Positions 44,320-49,951 of a stretch of 49,951 nucleotides of DNA are shown in pieces. This DNA is from Prevotella sp. GTDB lineage: Bacteria; Bacteroidota; Bacteroidia; Bacteroidales; Bacteroidaceae. Positions within the stretch are counted from its first letter, which is position 1. Every line of letters starts with the position of its first letter. The notes below the pieces were generated by a model. The model had not been told where the DNA came from, did no database searches, and saw nothing but the letters and a program-made list of their open reading frames with translations. Location: NCBI GenBank assembly GCA_017467565.1, contig JAFUSV010000084.1, positions 1 to 49,951 on the forward strand, written 5' to 3'. A program made the translations under genes and the position numbers.

Positions 44320-47067
44320 ATGAAGCGCCTATTTCTTTTCGCCTTTATTGTTTGCTCGAGTTTTGCCACCGCAGTCCGTGCCCAGCAGGTTATCGACCTG
44401 TCAGGGGCCTGGGACTTTGCCGTGGGCGACTCTGCACGCTACGACGACTACGTGATGCTGCCCGGCTCGATGCTGACCAACGGCAAGGGCGACGCCGTCA
44501 GCGTGAACACCCGCTGGACGGGTTCGCTCTACGATTCGTCGTACTACTTCAACCCCTACATGGCCAAATACCGCGTGGAAGGCCAGATGAAGTTTCCCTT
44601 CTTCCTGACGCCCGAGCGCCACTATGTGGGGCGTGCGTGGTATCGCCGCACCATCTACGTCCCCAAGGCGTGGGGCGACCAGCGCGTGACGCTCTTCCTG
44701 GAGCGCCCCCACATCGAGACCACCGTCTACGTCAACGGCCGTGAGGCCGGTCACCAGATGTCGCTGTCGGTGCCTCACCGCTACGACGTCACCGACCTCA
44801 TACGGGTTGGCGAGAGCAACGTCATCTCCATCTGCGTCTATAACGGCATCGAGAACGTCTGCGTGGGTCAGGACTCCCACAGCGTGACCGACCAGACGCA
44901 GGGCAACTGGAACGGCATCGTGGGCCGCATGGAGCTGCAGGTCGACGACACGCCCCGCTACCGCGTCATTCCCGACTTGGCGACCAACGTGGTGACCATC
45001 GAGATGGAAGGGCAGCGCTACCGCCTGTCGCTGGGTGACGAACCGCATCTGTGGAATGAGCACACGCCCTACCTCTATCGCCACGACATCAGGCATCGCG
45101 GCCGCATGGTGACGGTCACCTTCGGCGTGCGCGACATCCGCGTCGAGGGCTCGCAGTTGCTGCTCAACGGGCGCCCCATCTACCTGCGCGGCACGGTGGG
45201 CAACTGCTGTTTCCCCGAGACGGGCTATCCGCCCACCGACACCAAGGAGTGGCTGCGCATATTCCGCAAGTGCAAGGAGTACGGCCTGAACCACGTCCGC
45301 TTCCACTCGTACTGTCCGCCCGAGGCCGCCTTTGCCGCTGCCGACCAGGTGGGCATCTACCTGCAGGTGGAGGGACCCTCGTGGCCTAACCACGGTGTGC
45401 GCCTGCGTCGCGGGCAGAAGATTGACCAGTACCTGATGGACGAGTCGCGCCGCATCATCGACGAGTACGGCCACCACCCCTCGTTCCTCATGATGGCGGC
45501 GGGCAACGAACCCGCAGGCGACTGGGTGACCTACTGCAACCAGTGGGTGAAGGAGATGAAGCAGTACGACCCCACCAAGATCTATGCCGGCGCCAGCGTG
45601 GGCGGCGGATGGGCATGGGACGACGGTGCAGAGTACCACGTCAAGGCCGGAGCACGCGGGCTGGACTGGGACCGCCAGGCCCCGCAGAGTCAGGACGACT
45701 ACTACCAGCAGCTGCTCTTCCCGCGCAACTACAAGCAGAAGGAGCCCAACCACTCGCCCATCGTGGCCCACGAGCAGGGCCAGTGGTGCGCATTTCCCGA
45801 CTTCCGTGAGATACCGCAATACACCGGTGCCTATAAGGCCCGCAACTTCGAAATCTTCCGCGACCTGCTGCGTGACAACGGCATGGCTGCGCAGGCCGAC
45901 AAGTTCCTGATGGCCAGCGGCCGGTTGCAGGTGCTGTGCTACAAGTACGAGATAGAGCGCAACCTGCGCACCCGCGACTATGCCGGATTCCAGCTCCTGG
46001 GACTCAACGACTACAGCGGTCAGGGCACCGCGCTCGTCGGCCCGCTCAACGTGTTCTGGCGCGAGAAGGGCTACTGCACCGCCGCCGACTGGCGCGAGTT
46101 CTGCAGTGCCATCGTCCCCCTGGCCCGCTTCCCCAAGTTCGTCTACACCAACGACGAAGCCCTCAGTGTGCCCGTCGAGGCCTATAATGCCTTTGGCGTG
46201 GCGCTGACCGACGCCAAGGCCACGTGGAGCGTCACCGACAGCGGTCGCGTGGTCAGCCAGGGCACGCTGTTCCAGGGCACGCTGCCCGCTGGCAAGAACC
46301 ACGAGCTGGGCACCGTCAGCCAGCCGCTCGCCGACATCCAGTCGCCGCGCAAGCTGACCCTCACTGTCCAGTTCTCCGACAACATCAAGAACCACTGGGA
46401 CTTCTGGGTGTATCCGAAGGAGATGAAAGATGAAAGACTGAAGATGAAAGATTTCTACGAGACCGACACCCTCGACGAGCGGGCGCTGAAGGTGCTCACG
46501 AAGGGCGGCACCGTGCTGCTCTGTGCCGGTGGCAAGGTGCGCTACGGCAGCGACGTGCGCCACACCTTCCTGCCCGTCTTCTGGAACACGTCGTGGTTCA
46601 AGATGCGGCCGCCCCACACCACCGGCGCCTACATACAGAGTGAGCACCCCGTGTTCCGCCACTTCCCCACCGACGACTGGCAGAACCTGAACTGGTGGGA
46701 GCTCACCAACCGCACACAGGTCATGAATCTGGCCGAGTTTCCCCGCGACTATCAGCCCGTCGTGCAACCCATCGACACGTGGCACGTCTCGCGTAAGCTG
46801 GGCATGATGGTCGAAGCCCGCGTGCTGCGCGGCCGACTGCTCATGACCACCCTGCCCGTCGGCATGGCTCACCCCTCGTCTCAGACCTCTCCAGTTGCCC
46901 GCCAACTGCGCTACAGCATTCTGCGCTACATTTCGTCGCCCGACTTCCAGCCCGCCATCACCGTCTCGCCCGACGTCATCCGCCACCTCTTCGAGCGTGA
47001 AGCGCCCCGCGTCGACATGTTCACCAACGAGTCGCCCGACGAGCTGAAACCAAAAATCGGAGGGTAG
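44320..47067 (+). CDS. GH2 family glycoside hydrolase
   Basis: A 915-residue secreted GH2 enzyme: signal peptide (ending TAVRAQ), jelly-roll domain with RAWYRRTIYVPKAWGDQRVTLFLERPHIETTVYVNG, Ig-like domain and TIM barrel. The acid/base glutamate is in LMMAAGNEPAGDW and a nucleophile candidate in SPIVAHEQGQWCAFPD. Its sugar specificity (galactose, glucuronic acid or arabinopyranose) cannot be read from sequence alone. It starts 3 bases after the GH35 stop and is the last gene of the operon. The insert EMKDERLKMKDFYE (about residues 705-718) comes from a repeat array (46421-46453). The very end (PKIGG) is a copy of a terminator arm. Confidence 0.88.
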   Translation: MKRLFLFAFIVCSSFATAVRAQQVIDLSGAWDFAVGDSARYDDYVMLPGSMLTNGKGDAVSVNTRWTGSLYDSSYYFNPYMAKYRVEGQMKFPFFLTPERHYVGRAWYRRTIYVPKAWGDQRVTLFLERPHIETTVYVNGREAGHQMSLSVPHRYDVTDLIRVGESNVISICVYNGIENVCVGQDSHSVTDQTQGNWNGIVGRMELQVDDTPRYRVIPDLATNVVTIEMEGQRYRLSLGDEPHLWNEHTPYLYRHDIRHRGRMVTVTFGVRDIRVEGSQLLLNGRPIYLRGTVGNCCFPETGYPPTDTKEWLRIFRKCKEYGLNHVRFHSYCPPEAAFAAADQVGIYLQVEGPSWPNHGVRLRRGQKIDQYLMDESRRIIDEYGHHPSFLMMAAGNEPAGDWVTYCNQWVKEMKQYDPTKIYAGASVGGGWAWDDGAEYHVKAGARGLDWDRQAPQSQDDYYQQLLFPRNYKQKEPNHSPIVAHEQGQWCAFPDFREIPQYTGAYKARNFEIFRDLLRDNGMAAQADKFLMASGRLQVLCYKYEIERNLRTRDYAGFQLLGLNDYSGQGTALVGPLNVFWREKGYCTAADWREFCSAIVPLARFPKFVYTNDEALSVPVEAYNAFGVALTDAKATWSVTDSGRVVSQGTLFQGTLPAGKNHELGTVSQPLADIQSPRKLTLTVQFSDNIKNHWDFWVYPKEMKDERLKMKDFYETDTLDERALKVLTKGGTVLLCAGGKVRYGSDVRHTFLPVFWNTSWFKMRPPHTTGAYIQSEHPVFRHFPTDDWQNLNWWELTNRTQVMNLAEFPRDYQPVVQPIDTWHVSRKLGMMVEARVLRGRLLMTTLPVGMAHPSSQTSPVARQLRYSILRYISSPDFQPAITVSPDVIRHLFEREAPRVDMFTNESPDELKPKIGG
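46421..46453. repeat. ATGAAAGATGAAAGACTGAAG array, copy 4 (inside GH2)
   Basis: AGATGAAAGATGAAAGACTG followed by AAGATGAAAGAT, in frame, encoding KEMKDERLKMKD in a loop between beta-strands. Confidence 0.8.
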
Positions 47068-47088
47068 CATCAAGTTGGAGCCAAAAGA

Positions 47089-47118
47089 AAAATCGGAGGG
47101 CGAGCGCCCTCCGATTTT
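47089..47118. terminator. Bidirectional terminator
   Basis: Perfect 13-bp stem AAAATCGGAGGGC / GCCCTCCGATTTT with a 4-base loop, between convergent GH2 and HU-like genes. Its A and T ends serve both strands. The left arm is duplicated at 47052-47064, inside the GH2 stop region. Confidence 0.85.
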
Positions 47119-47140
47119 CATGTTACGGTAGCGTTAGTCT

Positions 47141-47716
47141 TCAGTTAGCGTCAGCCCCGCCGTCACCACCGTCGTCACCGCCGTTGTTCCCCCCTCCTTG
47201 TGATGGGTTGGTGGAGGTCCCGCCGTTGTTCTCCCCTCCTTGTGATGGGCTTGGGGAGGTCGTCCCGTCGTCAATCTCCGCATCGTCATCACTGGTGACG
47301 CGCTTCACCTCGTTGCCGTCGCGGTCGTAGCAGGTGATGACCACCGGCGTTGCCTTCAGTTCGTCCTTCAGCTCCACGGCAGGCGTGAAGATGATGCGGC
47401 GCACCTTGATCAGCGAGGTCTTCACCTTGTTCACGTCGTCGACAGCAGTGGCCGACAGACCGAAGCGGCACGTGCCCAGGCCGGGCAGCGGAATGGAGTG
47501 ACCTTCGGGCAGCCACGCCTTGATGACCTCGCCCGCAGCGTCCCAGCACGCCTGCATCACGCCCTCTGAGACGCCCGAGCGCAGGGCAGCCTCGCGAATC
47601 ACCTTCTGCTGCGTCAGCGATGAGTACAACTCGGGCTGCATGACGTACTTCCACGAGCCCTCACTCTGTTTGGAGAATTTCAAAAGCTTCTCCCGAGCTT
47701 TCACTTTCAATGCCAT
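47141..47716 (-). CDS. HU-family DNA-binding protein with repetitive tail
   Basis: A 191-residue protein. The first about 120 residues resemble the HU-like domain of Bacteroidales HU-related proteins (PELYSSLTQQKVIREAALRSGVSEGVMQACWDAAGEVIKAWLPEGHSIPLPGLGTCRFGL), with a VKTSLIKVRRIIFTP arm-like strand. The tail from about residue 150 is low-complexity Gly/Asn/Ser/Asp/Pro, encoded by two 40-base units spaced 42 bases apart. It has its own promoter (47812-47844). Its role could be nucleoid binding; whether it belongs to an integrated element is open. Confidence 0.85.
   Translation of the reverse strand: MALKVKAREKLLKFSKQSEGSWKYVMQPELYSSLTQQKVIREAALRSGVSEGVMQACWDAAGEVIKAWLPEGHSIPLPGLGTCRFGLSATAVDDVNKVKTSLIKVRRIIFTPAVELKDELKATPVVITCYDRDGNEVKRVTSDDDAEIDDGTTSPSPSQGGENNGGTSTNPSQGGGNNGGDDGGDGGADAN
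47181..47262. repeat. 42-base tandem repeat in the HU-like gene tail
   Basis: Two units (47181-47220 and 47223-47262) match at 35 of 40 bases, sharing CCCCTCCTTGTGATGGG. The 42-base period is 14 codons, so the protein tail is repetitive (PSQGGENNGGTS, PSQGGGNNGGDD). Confidence 0.85.
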
Positions 47717-47811
47717 AGTTGTTAATGTTTTTCATAGTATTAGAAACGTCGTGCGACCAGCTGCATCGGGTGGCCGCTTCCCGCCTGTAACAAAGCGCTT
47801 TTAATTACCTT

Positions 47812-47844
47812 ACAAAGGTACGAAAAATTCCTGAAACTACCAAA
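47812..47844 (-). promoter_or_regulatory. Promoter of the HU-like gene
   Basis: On the minus strand TTTG (47844-47841), a 20-base spacer and TACCTTTGT (47820-47812), about 95 bases before the ATG at 47716. Confidence 0.75.
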
Positions 47845-47881
47845 CATTTCCGCAACTTTTTTTGTAAAATAATGCAAAGAA

Positions 47882-47916
47882 AAAGCCCCTCTATACTCAC
47901 GTACAAAGGGGGACTT
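47882..47916 (-). terminator. Possible terminator after hicB
   Basis: On the minus strand a CCCCCT...AGGGG stem is followed by CTTTTTCTTTG. The stem is short and has a bulge. The 47717-47950 gap otherwise holds only the HU-like promoter. Confidence 0.5.
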
Positions 47917-47950
47917 AAAGAGTTCTATAATCAAATGATCTATCTAAACG

Positions 47951-48373
47951 CTATACGGCAGGCTGCTCTAGTGGCAGGCCGTGAGCTAAATCACTTGCAA
48001 ACAGTTTGATGCCCTCGCGTATCTTCATCACCTGTGACTCGCGGGGCTCACGCAGTGAGGCAATGTATTGGCGGAGCACCGAGGCATTCATGCCGATGTA
48101 CTTTGCAAAGGCTGTCACGTCAATAGGATAATAGTCGAAGAAAGAACCGACATCCAGCCGGAAATCGAAATCCACATCAGGAAACTCGCGGCCCTCGCCA
48201 GCTTCCATCTCCTTATACTCCTGCACTGTAAGCCGGATGTCTGCCATGGCCTCGCGTGCCGTCTTGCCATAGCCCGCCAGGCCGAATGTCCCTATCGGTT
48301 CTGGTGCAAAGCATGAGAAGTTGCCCTTCCCCTTGCCGCGCTCCACATAAGCCACTCTCTTGACCGTTTTCAT
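47951..48373 (-). CDS. hicB: HicB-type antitoxin with HTH domain
   Basis: A 140-residue protein. The N-terminal half (VAYVERGKGKGNFSCFAPEPIGTFGLAGYGKTAREAMADIRLTVQEYKEM) has the HicB RNase-H-like pattern, and the C-terminal part (DVTAFAKYIGMNASVLRQYIASLREPRESQVMKI) is a helix-turn-helix that could bind the operon's own promoter. The toxin gene lies upstream, as in many hicAB pairs. A hairpin at the toxin stop may reduce read-through into this gene. ATG 48388 (five residues earlier) is an alternative start. Confidence 0.82.
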   Translation of the reverse strand: MKTVKRVAYVERGKGKGNFSCFAPEPIGTFGLAGYGKTAREAMADIRLTVQEYKEMEAGEGREFPDVDFDFRLDVGSFFDYYPIDVTAFAKYIGMNASVLRQYIASLREPRESQVMKIREGIKLFASDLAHGLPLEQPAV

Positions 48374-48450
48374 ACGTCTGTATTTCAAGTTTTTTGTTCT
48401 CCAAAAAAGTAAAGAGTCCTAACCGCAATCAGCATTGTGATCCGGGCATG

Positions 48451-48487
48451 GTAAAAAGTTGTGGGGGCTATTCCCCCAACAACTTTT
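48451..48487 (-). terminator. Hairpin across the hicA stop codon
   Basis: On the minus strand AAAAGTTGTTGGGGG, a short loop containing TAG, and CCCCCACAACTTTTT form a strong stem with a T tract, exactly at the hicA stop and between hicA and hicB. It looks like an intrinsic terminator or attenuator inside the toxin-antitoxin operon. Confidence 0.7.
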
Positions 48488-48653
48488 CTAAGATTTGATT
48501 CAGAGTCCCCGTAGGAATCTCCTTCGCTCCATGACGAGGCACCGGCCAGTCATAACCCGTCTTCGGACTATGCCAGATGTCGTGCCTTGTCCCATGCCGC
48601 TTCAAGAAGCATCCAGCTTCTCGCAAGCGTCTAAACAAATCACTTTGTTTCAT
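48468..48653 (-). CDS. hicA: HicA-type toxin
   Basis: A 61-residue mRNA interferase of the HicA family: KQSDLFRRLREAGCFLKRHGTRHDIWHSP with the catalytic histidine (H20 or H24), then VPRHGAKEIPTGTLNQILEKLL. The dsRNA-binding-like fold and length are normal for HicA. A longer frame to 48746 is open, but the promoter box at 48689-48697 lies inside it, so the ATG at 48653 is used. The usual antitoxin HicB follows 94 bases later. Confidence 0.85.
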   Translation of the reverse strand: MKQSDLFRRLREAGCFLKRHGTRHDIWHSPKTGYDWPVPRHGAKEIPTGTLNQILEKLLGE

Positions 48654-48688
48654 TGTGTTATAGAACTCTTTTGGCTTAATAAGCCGGT

Positions 48689-48720
48689 GCAAAAGTAACA
48701 AATAAGTTGCAAACTTCCAA
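48689..48720 (-). promoter_or_regulatory. hicAB promoter
   Basis: On the minus strand TTG (48720-48718), a 20-base spacer and TACTTTTGC (48697-48689), 35 bases before the hicA ATG. Confidence 0.7.
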
Positions 48721-48895
48721 CTTTTTCTGTAACTTTTTTGTTGCACACCCCGATTTTTTAACGTTTTTCCATCCCTTCCTTGCTATTCTCCCTGCATTTT
48801 CCCAGGCCGCATTCCAGAAAAATCTACGATGCGACGCAGAAATTTTTTCGTCGCGACGCAGGAAAAGCGGGGGACGGCAAGGGCCGACGACCGGT

Positions 48896-49822
48896 TTACG
48901 GCGGCTGTGCCTCGCCCAGCACGAGGTCGGCCAGGTCGGTGTTGGGGCGGTAGCACTCCAGGCGCGGCGACAGGTTGTAGAGAATGCCGGTGGTGAGCTG
49001 CATCTGGCGGGCCCACTTCTGGTAGCAGCCGCTGTCGGGGAAGAGGGTGACGCGGCGGCCGCGCAGGGCATTAAGACGTTCGGGCGACAGTCCGCCGCTG
49101 CCGGCCGTGGCCAGCCAGAGGTGTTCGGGACGGACGGCGGCCATGATGAGGGCTGTCTTCTCGCTCTCGACGAGGCAGACGTGCCTGTCGGGGTAGTGCG
49201 ATAGCAGGTGCTCGCCGTAGAGGCACTGGTAGAGCGTCCAGTCCACGGGCAGCAGTCCGGCGCGTATCAGCGGCACGTGCACCCAGCCCTGATAGCCGCC
49301 GCGGTGGCCGTCGGCGTGGTACTGCATGATGTGGCCGCCGTGCACCTGTCCCTGCCGGTCGATCTGCCAGAAGATGACGTCCGACCGTCGGGTGGCGCCC
49401 AGCTGGTAGTCGTGGTAGACGCGTCGTACATCGTCGGCCGACAGGCTGAGCCGTTTGGCTACGTCGTTGGTGAACCACTGCCACAGGGTGCTCTGGGGCG
49501 AGTGGCTGCGGCGGACGTATTGCATGTCTAACGGCTGGAAGGGTGGCAGGGGCGCTGGTGGCGTCGCCGGTTGCAAGGTGGTGGCAGCATGCTCGCGGGC
49601 CCACTGGTTGTCGCGGTAGTAATCTGACGGCGTGTAGTGGTAGCCGCAGGAGTGCTGGTGGTCGCACTTGCCCACGTGGTCGGCCACATACTGGTTGCCG
49701 TCGCGGGTGTCGACGTAGCGCACCAGGCACTTGCGCCGTCCGCACTGCGGGCATGTGAGCTTGCGGGGCTGGTGGCCCGTCAGCCGCTTGCTCTCAAGTT
49801 GGTAACGGTAATCTTTGTTCAT
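48896..49822 (-). CDS. Zinc-finger/Toprim-like protein (DUF6371-like)
   Basis: A 308-residue protein with an N-terminal zinc-finger-like block (CPQC at 24-27, Cys 53, His/Cys 55-59 in CDHQHSCGYHYTPSDYYRDNQW) and a C-terminal Toprim-like segment (CLVESEKTALIMAAV then VTLFPDSGCYQKW). This layout matches the DUF6371 proteins found with Bacteroidetes plasmids and integrative elements, thought to be primase-like. It points to a mobile or formerly mobile piece at this end. No integrase or relaxase is in the window, so its origin is open. Confidence 0.75.
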   Translation of the reverse strand: MNKDYRYQLESKRLTGHQPRKLTCPQCGRRKCLVRYVDTRDGNQYVADHVGKCDHQHSCGYHYTPSDYYRDNQWAREHAATTLQPATPPAPLPPFQPLDMQYVRRSHSPQSTLWQWFTNDVAKRLSLSADDVRRVYHDYQLGATRRSDVIFWQIDRQGQVHGGHIMQYHADGHRGGYQGWVHVPLIRAGLLPVDWTLYQCLYGEHLLSHYPDRHVCLVESEKTALIMAAVRPEHLWLATAGSGGLSPERLNALRGRRVTLFPDSGCYQKWARQMQLTTGILYNLSPRLECYRPNTDLADLVLGEAQPP

Positions 49823-49862
49823 CGTTGTTGATCGATTTTATTGATTTTTGTTGGCGGATTCA

Positions 49863-49910
49863 GTGCGTGCGTGCATGCACTTATATATAAGTGTGCATGC
49901 ACAAACGCAC
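49863..49910. repeat. Large palindrome upstream of the Toprim-like gene
   Basis: The self-complementary decamer GTGCATGCAC occurs twice (49871-49880, 49893-49902) around TTATATATAAGT, and GTGCGT (49863-49868) pairs with ACGCAC (49905-49910). The structure would form a cruciform or RNA hairpin of up to 48 bases, about 40 bases before the gene start. No promoter of the usual form is visible here. Confidence 0.7.
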
Positions 49911-49927
49911 AAAAATCTGTTCGCGGA

Positions 49928-49951
49928 TTAGAAGGCTAAAGCCAGTTCGTC
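49928..49951 (-). CDS. Possible 3' end of a gene cut by the window edge
   Basis: On the minus strand the last 24 bases read DELALAF and a TAA stop. If real, this is the tail of a gene upstream of the Toprim-like gene. The piece is too short to name. Confidence 0.25.
   Translation of the reverse strand, partial: DELALAF

Noticed and set aside
48831-48861. GCGACG...CGTCGC hairpin with GCGACGCAG direct repeats past the Toprim-like gene
   Set aside because: Considered as terminator or element end; no T tract follows and no matching partner copy was seen elsewhere.

Overview
The window looks like a chromosomal segment of a Bacteroidales bacterium, most likely Prevotella or a close relative. Nearly every promoter I can place has the Bacteroidetes form (TTTG or TTG, about 19-20 bases, then TAnnTTTGC). 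Shine-Dalgarno sequences are rare. The gene content (BspA-type leucine-rich repeat protein, DUF805, fused ADP-forming acetyl-CoA synthetase, a pectin-degrading block with GH106/GH105/GH28/CE12/GH2/GH35) fits that group. The genus is inferred from style and gene content.

Layout. The left edge (1-330) is the promoter and leader of an rRNA operon on the minus strand; the window ends a few bases inside the 16S gene. A Bax-inhibitor-1 membrane protein follows (470-1189). From 10072 down to 1302 runs a ten-gene minus-strand train: MATE exporter, cytidylate-kinase-like protein, YfcE-type phosphoesterase, small membrane protein, RmlB, a dTDP-sugar 3,4-ketoisomerase, a FemAB/GNAT-like acyltransferase, an MBOAT O-acyltransferase, its SGNH-like partner and a DegT-type sugar aminotransferase. 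The last six look like a cassette that makes a dTDP-3-amino-3,6-dideoxyhexose and acylates a surface glycan.

10398-32853 is mostly housekeeping: secreted subtilase, XseA/XseB, two tiny membrane proteins, IlvE, a lipoprotein, DUF805 protein, TrmB, BspA-like LRR protein, ClpB, SemiSWEET, nitroreductase, ADP-forming acyl-CoA synthetase, a second MATE, TcdA, an RND adaptor/pump pair without an outer-membrane factor, and an aldo/keto reductase.

32855-47067 is a rhamnogalacturonan/pectin degradation locus built as two divergent operons from 39178-39297: leftward GH2-GH105-GH106-aldo/keto reductase, rightward GH28-CE12-RhaM-GH35-GH2. Together they would deacetylate rhamnogalacturonan I, remove unsaturated uronate, rhamnose, galacturonate and galactose residues, and fix the anomer of the released rhamnose. 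No SusC/SusD pair or regulator lies inside the window. 47141-49951 is an accessory-looking end: an HU-like protein with a repetitive tail, a HicA/HicB toxin-antitoxin pair, a zinc-finger/Toprim-like protein and a large palindrome at the edge.

The most unusual signal is spread over the whole window. Short arrays built from a small vocabulary of simple motifs recur between genes and in frame inside unrelated genes: they encode linkers, gene tails, the hydrophobic core of a signal peptide, and inserts in ClpB and in the aminotransferase.
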